A stretch of 24,252 nt of DNA from the NCBI GenBank assembly GCA_028698535.1, contig JAQVDA010000004.1, positions 1 to 24,252 of the forward strand, written 5' to 3'. Source of the stretch: Bacilli bacterium (GTDB lineage Bacteria > Bacillota_I > Bacilli_A > RF39 > UBA660). Positions 1-7,975 of the stretch are shown piece by piece. Both the position numbers and the translations under genes were made by a program. Positions within the stretch are counted from its first letter, which is position 1; every line of letters begins with the position of its first letter. The notes under the pieces are model-generated. The model saw only the letters and a program-made list of their open reading frames with translations. It searched no databases and was not told where the DNA came from.

Positions 1-40
1 TTAAAACCCCTTCTAATCTATCACTTAATGATTCAAACAT
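1..40 (-). CDS. ffh: Signal recognition particle protein Ffh, N-terminal fragment
   Basis: Only the first 13 codons are inside the window; the gene runs off the left edge. The visible residues read MFESLSDRLEGVL, which fits the conserved start of Ffh (the family usually begins MAFESLSERLQ). The ATG at 38-40 is preceded by the Shine-Dalgarno AAGGAG, which overlaps the stop codon of ylxM. Ffh is the GTPase of the signal recognition particle that binds signal sequences on nascent membrane proteins. Its place directly after ftsY and ylxM is the standard Bacillota arrangement and supports the call. The identification rests on few residues plus context. Confidence 0.85.
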   Translation of the reverse strand, partial: MFESLSDRLEGVL

Positions 41-52
41 TTTATCATCTCC

Positions 53-352
53 TTATATTAAATCAATCGCTATTAATTTTTCCTTCAATGGCTTATCGTT
101 AATACTATTAATGATTTCATTTAATTTTTTACTTTTAGTCAGTAATTTTAATTTTTCTTCATAATAATATAACTTCTGTTCAATTATCTTTAATTGTTTA
201 TGAATCGCATTACGGCTAACCTCAAAATTATCACTTATCTCACTTAATGATAAGTTATTAAAATAATAAGCCACAAAGTAATCCTTTTGTTTCTTAGTTA
301 ATAATTCGCCATATAAATCATAAAGAATAATTAAACTAGTTACCTTTTCCAT
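53..352 (-). CDS. ylxM: YlxM/p13-like DNA-binding protein, putative SRP-operon regulator
   Basis: This is a 99-residue protein of the UPF0122 (YlxM/p13) family, close to the usual 100-110 residues. It is rich in helix, with a sigma-70 region-4-like helix-turn-helix around residues 20-60: the stretch LTKKQKDYFVAYYFNNLSLS is followed by an SRNAIHKQL recognition helix. Family members sit beside ffh and ftsY, and some have been linked to the SRP, but the molecular role is not firmly known. The ATG at 350-352 lies four bases after the ftsY stop codon, and its Shine-Dalgarno GGGGTGA overlaps the ftsY stop, so the genes look translationally coupled. The next gene, ffh, begins 12 bases downstream. 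Confidence 0.9.
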   Translation of the reverse strand: MEKVTSLIILYDLYGELLTKKQKDYFVAYYFNNLSLSEISDNFEVSRNAIHKQLKIIEQKLYYYEEKLKLLTKSKKLNEIINSINDKPLKEKLIAIDLI

Positions 353-356
353 TTAA

Positions 357-1325
357 TCACCCCATTAAATCCTTAAATAAACCATAGATATATTTTTCTA
401 TATCAAACATGGCCAAATCATCTAACTTTTCCCCTAAACCAACATATTTAACTGGAATATTAACCTCATCCTTAATCGCGAGAACAATACCCCCTTTGGC
501 CGTACCATCTAGCTTAGTTAAGACAATTCCTGTAATATTAGTTATTTCTTTAAAAGCTTTGGCTTGACTAATAGCGTTCTGACCAGTGGTCGCATCAACG
601 ACTAACAGTGTATCATGAGGAGCCCCAGGGACAATATTATTAATAACTTTGTTTATTTTTTTAAGTTCCTGCATTAAATTTATTTTATTTTGCAAGCGGC
701 CAGCCGTATCAATTAATACTATATTATAATCTTGTTCTTTAGCTTCTTTTAAAGCCTCATATATAACACTGGTAGGATCAGACTTTGGTTTACTTTGGAC
801 CGTTGCCCCAACTCTTTTACCCCATTCTATTATTTGCTCAGTCGCTCCAGCACGAAAAGTATCCCCAGCCACTAACATTACTTTTTTACCTTGTTGTTTT
901 AATTGATAAGCAAGTTTACCAATAGTCGTTGTTTTACCGGTTCCATTAACGCCGACAAATAATATTACTGTTGGGTTAGTTTTACTATAATTAATCTTAT
1001 TGACGATAATGTCATCGCCAACATAAATAATGAATAATTCATCAACAATAATTTCATTTAATTCTTGCGGATTTTCTACCTTTTCTAGCCTTACCCTTTT
1101 TCTTAGGCGGTCCATAAACTTAAAAATAGTATTGACGCCAACATCAGCCATAATTAAAATCTCTTCTAAATCATTAAAATAATCTTCTGTTATTTTATGA
1201 TGCTTATTAGTTAAATTGCTTAATTTAGTCATAAAGTCTTGCCTTGTTCTAGATAAACCTTTATTATATGATTCAATATCTTTGGTTTGGCCAAAGATAT
1301 TCTTCATTCTTTTAAATAGTCCCAT
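357..1325 (-). CDS. ftsY: Signal recognition particle receptor FtsY
   Basis: FtsY is the membrane-associated GTPase that receives the SRP-ribosome complex and hands it to the Sec translocon. The 322-residue protein has the helical N domain (about residues 20-110) and a G domain with the P-loop GVNGTGKTTT near residue 125, the DTAGR motif near 205, and TKLDGTAKGG near 270. The long acidic N-terminal A domain of the enterobacterial protein is absent, as is normal in Bacillota; the first residues (MGLFKRMKNIFG) suit an amphipathic membrane-binding helix. The ATG at 1323-1325 has the Shine-Dalgarno AGGTGAT. It is the first gene of ftsY-ylxM-ffh and diverges from rnjA. Confidence 0.97.
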   Translation of the reverse strand: MGLFKRMKNIFGQTKDIESYNKGLSRTRQDFMTKLSNLTNKHHKITEDYFNDLEEILIMADVGVNTIFKFMDRLRKRVRLEKVENPQELNEIIVDELFIIYVGDDIIVNKINYSKTNPTVILFVGVNGTGKTTTIGKLAYQLKQQGKKVMLVAGDTFRAGATEQIIEWGKRVGATVQSKPKSDPTSVIYEALKEAKEQDYNIVLIDTAGRLQNKINLMQELKKINKVINNIVPGAPHDTLLVVDATTGQNAISQAKAFKEITNITGIVLTKLDGTAKGGIVLAIKDEVNIPVKYVGLGEKLDDLAMFDIEKYIYGLFKDLMG

Positions 1326-1341
1326 CTTATCACCTATTTAT

Positions 1342-1347
1342 ATTATA
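1342..1347 (-). promoter_or_regulatory. Candidate -10 box for ftsY
   Basis: On the minus strand this is a perfect TATAAT whose last base lies six bases before the Shine-Dalgarno AGGTGAT of ftsY. No good -35 box is present at 16-18 bases (the best is TATCAA). The call therefore rests on the -10 box and on the identical spacing seen at recU, ysxC and yfhO. The predicted transcript would start about ten bases before the ATG. A chance TATAAT in AT-rich DNA is a real alternative. Confidence 0.4.
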
Positions 1348-1514
1348 CCTATTTTTAGATACTTTTGATAGTACCTTTAGCGTTAATATTTGTATATTAA
1401 ATAATAGTATTTACTAACCTTTTCTGTTATGCTTGGCTAGAAAGGTAATATACTAAAGAAAATTAGTTTGGTTTCATTTTAACAAAAATTATCTCATATA
1501 TCTTATAATAACAT

Positions 1515-1543
1515 TAGACTTTTTTATGAATTAATATTATAAT
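1515..1543 (+). promoter_or_regulatory. Sigma-A-type promoter for rnjA
   Basis: The -35 box TAGACT (1515-1520, 4 of 6 consensus) is 17 bases from a perfect -10 box TATAAT (1538-1543). The start codon of rnjA lies 43 bases further on, leaving an AT-rich leader of about 36 bases that holds the Shine-Dalgarno AAAGGAG. Confidence 0.6.
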
Positions 1544-1586
1544 GATATAAGTTAATACTTTAAAATCGATATGAAAGGAGATTTAC

Positions 1587-3260
1587 ATGAAGTTTTTTGA
1601 CGGTAATGATACCCGAATTTTTGCGCTTGGCGGATTAGGTGAGGTCGGGAAAAATATGTATTGTATCGCTCATGAAAATGAGTTAATTGTTGTTGATACG
1701 GGAGTTTCTTTTGCAGAGGAAGAGTTATTAGGTATTGATTATGTATTACCCGATTATACTTTTTTGAAGAAGAATCAACAAAAAATAAAAGCTTTAATAA
1801 TAACCCATGGACATGAAGATCATATTGGTGGTATTCCTTTTTTACTACAAGAAATAAATATACCTATTATCTATGCACCAAAACAAGCCACTTCATTAAT
1901 TAATAAAAAATTAAGTGAAAGAAATATAAACTACAAAAACGTTACTTGTTATAACGAAGATACCAAAATTAAATTTAAACATTTTGAGGTGACCTTTTTT
2001 AGAACCACCCACTCTATTCCAGATTCACATGGGATTGTTTTTAACACGCCCAATGGTACCGTGGTGATGACTGGTGACTTTAAATTTGATTGGACCCCAA
2101 TTGGTCCAGTAGCGGATATTCATAAAATGGCAGCGATTGGTAATAAAGGAGTGAAATTACTCCTAAGTGATAGTACTAATGCCTTAGTAGAAGGAGTATC
2201 AATGAGTGAGTCGCGAGTTGACGAGGCCTTAGGAGAAATTATTGAGCGACATAATGGGCGGATAATAATTGCTACCTTTGCTTCAAACGTTTACCGCCTA
2301 AAACATATTGTTGAAACTTGTCAAAAAAATAACCGTAAAATTGCGGTGTTTGGTAGAAGTATGGAAAACCAATTGGAAAACGCCATTGAATGCGGTTATA
2401 TTAAAAATGATAAAGTCATTATTGAGAGTAATGAGGCCAAGCAAATACCAAATAATAAACTAGTTATCCTGTGTACTGGGTCCCAAGGAGAACCACTAGC
2501 CGCTTTATCTAGAATTGCGGATGGATCACATAACCAAGTAAAATTAATGCCAAATGATCTCGTGGTCTTTTCATCTTCGCCCATCCCTGGAAATGCCCTT
2601 AGTATTTCAAGAACTATTAACAAGCTTTACTTAAGGGGGGTTGAAGTATATACCAATAATATGTTGAGTGAGGTTCATACCTCTGGGCATGCCCCCTTGG
2701 AGGAATTAAAATTAATGTTACGATTAATGAAGCCCAAGTATTTTATGCCTTATCACGGGGAATTTAGAATGTTAAAAAAACATGCTGATATTGCCGTTGA
2801 ATGTGGTATTCCAAGGAAAAATATTTTCCTTTTAGAAAATGGCGATATATTATCAATTGATAAAAGTGAAGCCAGAAAAGTCGGTTCATTACCGATTGCT
2901 GATATATATGTTGATGGTAGTCGGGTTGGTAATGTCGGTGGTATTGTTATTAGAGACCGTAAAATAATGTCTAATGATGGTATTTTAGTTATTATTGCTA
3001 ATATTGATGTTAATAAAAAAGAATTATTAGCAAAACCGACCATTACTACTAGGGGTTTTGTATTAGTAAATGAAAATGAAGAATTACTTAATAAAATCCA
3101 AGGGATTGCCTATGATATCTTAAAACGAAAAATTAAAGAGGATAATATTAATTATCAAGACTTAAAGAATGAAATAATTCTTGAATTAACCCCTTTTATA
3201 TTCGCGAAAACTGGGCGACGCCCAATTATATTACCAGTTATAATGGATATTAAAAGATAA
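1587..3260 (+). CDS. rnjA: Ribonuclease J1 (beta-CASP metallo-ribonuclease)
   Basis: RNase J1 degrades and matures RNA as an endonuclease and a 5'-to-3' exonuclease, and is a central enzyme of Bacillota mRNA turnover. The 557-residue protein is nearly the same length as B. subtilis RNase J1 (555). The metallo-beta-lactamase zinc motif HGHEDH is at residues 74-79, the same numbers as in the B. subtilis enzyme, and further zinc ligands lie in TTHSIPDSHG and VMTGDFKFD. The beta-CASP part follows from about residue 210, with MPYHGEFRML near residue 390, and a C-terminal domain closes the protein. The ATG follows the strong Shine-Dalgarno GAAAGGAG. RNase J2 would be slightly different in the active site; J1 fits better. 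It converges with rny, the other main mRNA-decay nuclease. Confidence 0.96.
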   Translation: MKFFDGNDTRIFALGGLGEVGKNMYCIAHENELIVVDTGVSFAEEELLGIDYVLPDYTFLKKNQQKIKALIITHGHEDHIGGIPFLLQEINIPIIYAPKQATSLINKKLSERNINYKNVTCYNEDTKIKFKHFEVTFFRTTHSIPDSHGIVFNTPNGTVVMTGDFKFDWTPIGPVADIHKMAAIGNKGVKLLLSDSTNALVEGVSMSESRVDEALGEIIERHNGRIIIATFASNVYRLKHIVETCQKNNRKIAVFGRSMENQLENAIECGYIKNDKVIIESNEAKQIPNNKLVILCTGSQGEPLAALSRIADGSHNQVKLMPNDLVVFSSSPIPGNALSISRTINKLYLRGVEVYTNNMLSEVHTSGHAPLEELKLMLRLMKPKYFMPYHGEFRMLKKHADIAVECGIPRKNIFLLENGDILSIDKSEARKVGSLPIADIYVDGSRVGNVGGIVIRDRKIMSNDGILVIIANIDVNKKELLAKPTITTRGFVLVNENEELLNKIQGIAYDILKRKIKEDNINYQDLKNEIILELTPFIFAKTGRRPIILPVIMDIKR

Positions 3261-3289
3261 AAAAAAGAAGCAATTATCTTGCCTCTTCT
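3259..3289 (-). terminator. Putative terminator of rny
   Basis: Read on the minus strand, an AGAAG...CTTCT stem with inner CAA/TTG pairs and a three-base bulge is followed by eight T residues. The rny stop codon lies in the loop. The bulge makes the stem weak. On the plus strand it lacks a T-run, so rnjA termination is not clearly explained. Confidence 0.5.
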
Positions 3290-4827
3290 GAAACTCTTGT
3301 TTCCCTAATAACAGTTACCTTTATGGTACCTGGATATTGCACTTCATCTTCTATTCTTTCCTTAATATCTCGCGCTATTTTATGGCTAGTTACATCATCT
3401 ACTTCTTCCGGTTTAACAATTACTCTAAGTTCCCTACCAGCTTGCATAGCGTAAGTTTTATCAACGCCATCCATTTCATTAGCTATCGCCTCTAATTGTT
3501 CTAGTCTCTTGATATAGTTTTCTAATGAATCATTACGAGCTCCCGGACGTGAAGCAGAAAGGGCATCAGCAATGGCTACTAAAACGGCAATAACACTACT
3601 AGGTGCCTCATCACCATGGTGAGACGCAATAGCATTTATTACTATATCACATTCCTTATACTTTTTAGCTAGTTCCCCTCCTATTTCGACATGACTGCCT
3701 TCTACTTCATGATCAATAGCTTTACCTATGTCATGAAATAAACCAGCTCGTTTAGCTAGGTTAACATTTTCCCCTAATTCATTTGCCATTATACCTGCTA
3801 AATGGGCTACTTCTTTAGAATGTTGAAGTGAGTTTTGACCATAACTAGTGCGATAATGAAGTTTACCTAATATTTCAATTAGTTCTGGTCCGACTTTAGT
3901 AATACCCAGTTCAAACAAGGTTTCTTCACCTTGTTCTCTTATTTTTGTTTTAATATCCTGACAAGTTTTATCATAAATTTCCTCAATCCGAGCCGGATGA
4001 ATGCGCCCATCTTTTATTAGAGCTTCCAAAGTTTGTCTAGCTATTTCCCGTCTTAACGGATCAAAACTAGATAAAACAACAGCCTCAGGAGTATCGTCAA
4101 TAATAAGATCAACACCAGTAATAGCCTCAATCGTCCTTATATTACGACCTTCACGGCCAATAATCCGACCTTTCATATCATCATTTGGTAAATTAACAAC
4201 CGTAACGGTTTGCTCACTAGCAACATCTGACGCATATCTTTGCATCGAAGCCACCAACATATTTTTGGCTTTTTTATCGACTTCTAATTCGGCTTCATTT
4301 TCTCTTTCTTTGATGTATAGGGTAATTTCCTTATCAATATCTTCCGCCACTTTTTTCATAATTAAATCTTGGGCTTCTTCCCGCGAAAAACCTGATATTT
4401 TTTCTAGTAATTCTATTTGTTCCTTTTGTTTTTGTTCTAATTTTACTTGGTCATTTTGGATTATTCTTTGTTTATCTAAAATATTATTTTCTTTTTCGGT
4501 CAATAATTGTTCCCTTTTTTGCAAAGTTTGGTCTCGACGATCAATATTATTTTCTCTTTGTAATAAGCGAACCTCTATATCCCTGATTTCCCTTTTTTTC
4601 TCTTTTATTTCTTTGTCAGCTTCTGATTTTAATTTGTATGTTTCTTCTTTAGCCTCCAAAAGAGAATCTCTTTTCAATATTTCTGATTCTTTTCTAGCTT
4701 TTTCAATAATATTTTCAGCTTTTTTATTAGTTCTGATACTCTTTAAATAATTAAAGATTAACACAACCACAATTCCTAATAATAATCCAAATATAACAAG
4801 TAAAATGGAGAACCATATATCATTCAT
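3274..4827 (-). CDS. rny: Ribonuclease Y
   Basis: RNase Y is the membrane-anchored endoribonuclease that starts decay of many mRNAs in Bacillota and is a scaffold of the degradosome-like network. At 517 residues it has family length. Order of parts: one N-terminal membrane segment (about 5-27), a long charged coiled coil (about 33-190), a KH RNA-binding domain with [19 protein letters not shown] (about 215-235), and an HD phosphohydrolase domain with the metal motif [10 protein letters not shown] near residue 365 and ASHHGDE after it. The ATG at 4825-4827 follows the Shine-Dalgarno GGAGGG. A large open frame on the opposite strand (4001-4750) is only its shadow. It has its own promoter just after recA. 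Confidence 0.97.
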   Translation of the reverse strand: MNDIWFSILLVIFGLLLGIVVVLIFNYLKSIRTNKKAENIIEKARKESEILKRDSLLEAKEETYKLKSEADKEIKEKKREIRDIEVRLLQRENNIDRRDQTLQKREQLLTEKENNILDKQRIIQNDQVKLEQKQKEQIELLEKISGFSREEAQDLIMKKVAEDIDKEITLYIKERENEAELEVDKKAKNMLVASMQRYASDVASEQTVTVVNLPNDDMKGRIIGREGRNIRTIEAITGVDLIIDDTPEAVVLSSFDPLRREIARQTLEALIKDGRIHPARIEEIYDKTCQDIKTKIREQGEETLFELGITKVGPELIEILGKLHYRTSYGQNSLQHSKEVAHLAGIMANELGENVNLAKRAGLFHDIGKAIDHEVEGSHVEIGGELAKKYKECDIVINAIASHHGDEAPSSVIAVLVAIADALSASRPGARNDSLENYIKRLEQLEAIANEMDGVDKTYAMQAGRELRVIVKPEEVDDVTSHKIARDIKERIEDEVQYPGTIKVTVIRETRVSEEAR

Positions 4828-4886
4828 AATATCCCTCCAAATTACTTCTAATAATTAATCATGAATTACAATTAATCCTATATTAC

Positions 4887-4915
4887 ATTTTATCGGTCAT
4901 TATATCTATTGTCAA
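4887..4915 (-). promoter_or_regulatory. Strong sigma-A promoter for rny
   Basis: A perfect -35 box TTGACA (4910-4915) is 17 bases from TAAAAT (4887-4892). The -35 box begins three bases beyond the stem of the recA terminator, so the two signals share DNA. The leader to the rny ATG is about 50 bases. Confidence 0.8.
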
Positions 4916-4938
4916 GAAAAGGACGTTATTTCGTCCTT
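4916..4938 (-). terminator. Terminator of recA
   Basis: On the minus strand the stem AAGGACG / CGTCCTT (loop AAATAA) starts inside the recA stop codon and is followed by TTCTTG. The stem is perfect over seven pairs but the T-run is short and interrupted, so some read-through into rny is possible. Confidence 0.7.
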
Positions 4939-5962
4939 ATTTTTGTTTAACAGCTATTTTCTTAGCTTTTAAAACACCATAGTAATCATATACCTTTTTC
5001 TCTAATTCTGCCCTCAATTTATGGTTTTCTTTTAAAGCGGCCTTAACATTCTCTTTACCCTGACCTAATTTTTCACCTTTGTAAGCATACCAGGCGCCAC
5101 TTTTTTCTAAAATTAAGGCATTCGTTGCCAAATCAATAATTTCCCCTTCGCGACTTATTCCTTCCCCATAAATGATTTCAACCATGACTGATTTAAAAGG
5201 CGGTGCCACCTTATTCTTAACTACTTTAATAGCGGTTTTATTACCAACAATATTATCACCAATTTTTATTTGCTCTAATCTTCTAATATCTAATCTAACC
5301 GTTGAATAGAATTTTAAAGCACGTCCACCCGGAGTTGTTTCTGGATTACCAAACATAACACCAATTTTTTCTCTTAATTGATTAATAAAAATAACAATAG
5401 TATTTGTTTTACTGATAATACCCGATAATTTCCGTAGCGCTTGACTCATTAGACGGGCTTGTAAGCCAATGTGACTATCACCCATCTCCCCGTCTATTTC
5501 AGCACGGGGAACTAAAGCCGCAACCGAATCAACAACCACAATACTAATTGCCTCACTCTTAACAAGAGCATTACATATTTCTAAAGCTTGTTCGCCAGTA
5601 TCCGGCTGTGATAATAATAATTCACCAATATTCACTCCTAATTTTTGAGCATAAATAGGATCCAAAGCGTGTTCGGCATCAATGAAGGCTGCCCGTCCAC
5701 CTTGTTTTTGAACCTCAGCAATAGCGTGCAAAGCTAGGGTCGTCTTACCACTTGATTCTGGTCCATAAATTTCTACAATTCGTCCCTTGGGATAACCACC
5801 AACACCTAAAGCAATATCCAAGCTTATTGAGCCGCTTGAACACACATCAATATCAATATTACGATTATCCCCTAACCTCATAATAGCACCCTTACCAAAT
5901 TGTTTTTCAATATCATTTAATACTTGAGCTAGGGCTTTATCCTGACTAATTAATTTTTTCAT
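4937..5962 (-). CDS. recA: Recombinase RecA
   Basis: RecA forms filaments on single-stranded DNA, drives homologous strand exchange and triggers LexA self-cleavage in the SOS response. The 341-residue protein matches family length. The Walker A motif GPESSGKTT is at residues 67-75, IDAEHALD near 95 and VVVDSVAAL near 143; the L2 loop region with [20 protein letters not shown] follows near 195. The ATG lies after the Shine-Dalgarno AAGGAGG. In B. subtilis recA follows rodZ(ymfM)-pgsA-cinA. Here cinA is absent from the interval, and a terminator plus an SOS-type promoter separate recA from pgsA, so it can be induced alone. Confidence 0.98.
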   Translation of the reverse strand: MKKLISQDKALAQVLNDIEKQFGKGAIMRLGDNRNIDIDVCSSGSISLDIALGVGGYPKGRIVEIYGPESSGKTTLALHAIAEVQKQGGRAAFIDAEHALDPIYAQKLGVNIGELLLSQPDTGEQALEICNALVKSEAISIVVVDSVAALVPRAEIDGEMGDSHIGLQARLMSQALRKLSGIISKTNTIVIFINQLREKIGVMFGNPETTPGGRALKFYSTVRLDIRRLEQIKIGDNIVGNKTAIKVVKNKVAPPFKSVMVEIIYGEGISREGEIIDLATNALILEKSGAWYAYKGEKLGQGKENVKAALKENHKLRAELEKKVYDYYGVLKAKKIAVKQK

Positions 5963-5991
5963 AGTTTCCTCCTTATTTCCTCAACATTTTC

Positions 5992-6020
5992 ATTTTATCT
6001 TATTTATGAATAAAAGGCAA
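5992..6020 (-). promoter_or_regulatory. Promoter of recA
   Basis: -35 TTGCCT (6015-6020) and -10 TAAAAT (5992-5997) are separated by 17 bases on the minus strand. The LexA box begins eight bases upstream of the -35, a position from which the repressor could exclude RNA polymerase. Confidence 0.7.
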
Positions 6021-6028
6021 TAGCAAAA

Positions 6029-6042
6029 CGAACATTTGTTTG
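6029..6042. promoter_or_regulatory. LexA (DinR) SOS box upstream of recA
   Basis: The 14-base sequence CGAACATTTGTTTG matches the Bacillota LexA box CGAAC-N4-GTTYG at every defined position. It sits just upstream of the recA promoter. This is direct sequence evidence that recA belongs to a LexA-controlled SOS regulon in this organism; lexA itself is not in the window. Confidence 0.85.
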
Positions 6043-6066
6043 TCTTTTTTAATAGGAATAGCTGCT

Positions 6067-6102
6067 AAAAAAGCAAAACTTCCTAAGTAATTTAGGAAGT
6101 TT
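6067..6102 (-). terminator. Terminator behind pgsA
   Basis: On the minus strand a perfect 11-pair stem AAACTTCCTAA / TTAGGAAGTTT with a five-base loop is followed by TTGCTTTTTT. It ends the gpsB-rnpB-rodZ-pgsA transcript before the recA promoter. Confidence 0.85.
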
Positions 6103-6144
6103 AGTACTAACAGATGATTATAAAATAATTTTCTTTATCTTTTT

Positions 6145-6735
6145 TTATTTACTAAAAATAATCCTCTTATTGATATTATAATATTGAATCATCGAAATCA
6201 CTGATAGAACGGCAGCCATTACTAAGAGGAAATCAGCTACCCTTAAATTATATAGCGAAAATGGCATATTGTAAAATAAAATTAAAATAATGCCTACCAT
6301 TAAACAGGCTGCCTTCACCTTCCCTAAAAACATCGCGGCTACCACTTTACCTTTATTACCAGCCATCATCTTGATTGTATTAGTAATGGTATCTCTGGTG
6401 ATAATTATGACAGGAATAATAGGGTGAATAAAACCTTCGCCGCTGAGGATAATTAAAACAGAATTAACTAAAATTTTATCAGCAATCGCATCTAACATCT
6501 TACCATAATCAGTAATTAGGTTATACTTTCTAGCAATATAACCATCTAATGTATCAGTTAAAGAAGCAATCGCAAAGATTATGCCCGCAATTATATATTT
6601 AGTATCCATGATAATTCCCTCAATTGATATAAGAGGAAACTCAATATTAACGGTATAAAAAGGAAAAGTTAATATTATAATGATAATAAAAGTAAGTATA
6701 ACCCTAAACAAGCTTAATTTATTAGGTAAATTCAT
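6145..6735 (-). CDS. pgsA: CDP-diacylglycerol-glycerol-3-phosphate 3-phosphatidyltransferase
   Basis: PgsA makes phosphatidylglycerol-phosphate from CDP-diacylglycerol and glycerol-3-phosphate, the committed step to phosphatidylglycerol. The 196-residue membrane protein carries the complete CDP-alcohol phosphotransferase motif: D61, D64-G65, A68-R69, G78, D82 and D86, with the family spacing. Several hydrophobic segments are visible (about 10-26, 48-60, 88-110, 140-155, 165-182). The MNLPNKLSLFR start is typical of the family. The ATG is 12 bases after the rodZ-like stop codon with Shine-Dalgarno AGGAGTG. Another CDP-alcohol transferase is possible, but the rodZ-pgsA-recA order favours PgsA. 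Confidence 0.93.
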   Translation of the reverse strand: MNLPNKLSLFRVILTFIIIIILTFPFYTVNIEFPLISIEGIIMDTKYIIAGIIFAIASLTDTLDGYIARKYNLITDYGKMLDAIADKILVNSVLIILSGEGFIHPIIPVIIITRDTITNTIKMMAGNKGKVVAAMFLGKVKAACLMVGIILILFYNMPFSLYNLRVADFLLVMAAVLSVISMIQYYNINKRIIFSK

Positions 6736-6747
6736 TTTGACACACTC

Positions 6748-7230
6748 CTATTGTTTTATTTTATTATATATTTCGGTTAGTAACATAAAGTTATTAAGGC
6801 CCTGGTTACTTAGTAACCAATAAATAATGATGCTTAATAATATCAAAGCAAGGATGAAGCTTAATATTATCCTTAGGTTCTTCTTTTTCTTGGGTTGAGT
6901 ATATGGAGAAATAACTGGTTTTTTTGGCTTAGCTTCTTGTTCTTCTTTTTGGCGTCTAGCTGCCTTAATATCGCCGATAGGAATTTTAGATGTGTAATCA
7001 AATAAAAACTCATTAAACTCAGTTAATATTTTATCATAATCTAGGCCTAGATATTTTGCATAATCCCTTAAGAAACATTTTAAATAAAAAACATCTTTAA
7101 AGGCCTTAACATTACCGGCTTCAATATTTTCTAATTGACTAGGTCTAAGATTTAAATCTTGGGCGGCTTCTTTAATTGTAATGCCGGTTTTTTCCCTAAC
7201 CTCTCTTAACTTCTGACCCAATTCTTTCAA
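6748..7230 (-). CDS. RodZ-like helix-turn-helix membrane protein, short form
   Basis: This 160-residue protein has an N-terminal helix-turn-helix (residues 5-70, beginning GQKLREVREKTGITIKEAA and including LRPSQLENIEAGN). A basic linker with many K and R follows, then one transmembrane segment (about 121-142) and a short tail. That is the layout of RodZ (YmfM in B. subtilis), which links MreB to the elongation machinery. Here the large extracellular domain is missing; the tail outside the membrane is only about 18 residues. The start is TTG at 7228-7230, five bases after the Shine-Dalgarno GAGGTG; no better ATG is available. The gene starts just after the RNase P RNA and precedes pgsA, the position of rodZ in B. 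subtilis. Confidence 0.85.
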   Translation of the reverse strand: MKELGQKLREVREKTGITIKEAAQDLNLRPSQLENIEAGNVKAFKDVFYLKCFLRDYAKYLGLDYDKILTEFNEFLFDYTSKIPIGDIKAARRQKEEQEAKPKKPVISPYTQPKKKKNLRIILSFILALILLSIIIYWLLSNQGLNNFMLLTEIYNKIKQ

Positions 7231-7259
7231 AATAACACCTCTTTATAATCGAAAAGATA

Positions 7260-7634
7260 AATAACAATATTTTATAAGCCATGTTCTGTAACCTTTTAAA
7301 GGTGGCAAACATTTATCTATGAATATATAATTCATCCCTATTGGAGTTCTTTTCCTCCGCCAGAGTTCCCCTACCATATTTTGGGTTTCTCGCTCATGGG
7401 GTTTACCAACGTTTCATTTATCCTGTTTCCTGGATAACTCGTTTCTGTGGCACTTTTATACCTAATAACCTTATCATTTGACTTAGGTTATTTAAGGAGC
7501 CGTCAGCATTAACGCTGCCTTAGGTTATTTTTTCCCTAAGCATGAACACTACAAACATCACAGTTTGTGCGAGCATGGACTTTCCTCTATATAACTATAA
7601 ATAGCTATACAGCGTTTGCCCAAATATTGTTATT
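7260..7634 (-). ncRNA. rnpB: RNase P RNA, bacterial type B, complete
   Basis: RNase P RNA is the ribozyme that removes tRNA 5' leaders. On the minus strand the conserved blocks occur in order: GAGGAAAGTCCATGCTCGC near the 5' end (about 7569-7587), GGCAGCGTTAATGCTGACGG, AGTGCCACAGAAACG, GAGCGAGAAACCCAA with GGTAGGGGAAC, AGATAAATGTTTGCC, and ACAGAACATGGCTTA near the 3' end. This block order is that of the B. subtilis type-B molecule. The ends are set by the 12-pair P1 helix formed by 7623-7634 and 7260-7271. The 5' strand of P1 overlaps the last five bases of gpsB, and the pairing continues for nine more pairs on each side. There is no terminator before the rodZ-like gene, so the RNA must be processed from a longer transcript. 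Confidence 0.97.
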
Positions 7635-7953
7635 CATCTTTTCCAAATACAATTTTTTCTAAGTGAGATAAGCGTCTTAATATATCAACATTAGTAATTT
7701 CCTTTTCGCCCTGCTTAGCTAATTCAACTTTCATTTTAATATTTCTAAGTTCAGTCTTTAACTTAATATTTTCTTCCAGAAGTTCTTTTTTCTCTTGTTC
7801 CATACGCTCAATTGCTTTTAAAAATTGTTCATAATCACTAATGACTAAATCTAAGAATTTATCGACTTCTTTTAGGCGATAACCTCTGGTATCAACTTTG
7901 AACTCTTTTTCTAAAATATCTTGCGGCGACAAAATTATTTGATCGTGATACAT
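7630..7953 (-). CDS. gpsB: Cell division and elongation regulator GpsB
   Basis: GpsB is a small DivIVA-like coiled-coil protein that moves penicillin-binding protein 1 between division septum and side wall. The 107-residue protein has the DivIVA-type N-terminal domain: ILEKEFKVDTRGYRLKEVDK (about 13-32), with the conserved GY and DxFLD-like segment. A coiled coil follows (about 45-80) and a short C-terminal domain ending LSHLEKIVFGKDE. The length and lone coiled coil separate it from DivIVA itself. It is directly followed by rnpB, as in B. subtilis, and lies opposite recU-ponA; ponA encodes the likely partner PBP1. The last four codons and the stop are also part of an extended P1 helix of the RNase P RNA. 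Confidence 0.93.
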   Translation of the reverse strand: MYHDQIILSPQDILEKEFKVDTRGYRLKEVDKFLDLVISDYEQFLKAIERMEQEKKELLEENIKLKTELRNIKMKVELAKQGEKEITNVDILRRLSHLEKIVFGKDE

Positions 7954-7975
7954 TGTCCCACCTCACTATGCATAT

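Noticed and set aside
1415..1455. Imperfect hairpin ACCTTTTCT...AGAAAGGT in the ftsY-rnjA spacer, considered as a riboswitch or small RNA
   Set aside because: Eight pairs with a bulged T and a large loop; no conserved riboswitch core and no T-run. Hairpins of this quality are common in AT-rich DNA.
4001..4750. Long plus-strand open frame opposite rny
   Set aside because: It is serine-rich and low in complexity, has no homology I recognise, and lies wholly opposite the conserved RNase Y gene; it is the usual antisense shadow of a coiled-coil gene.
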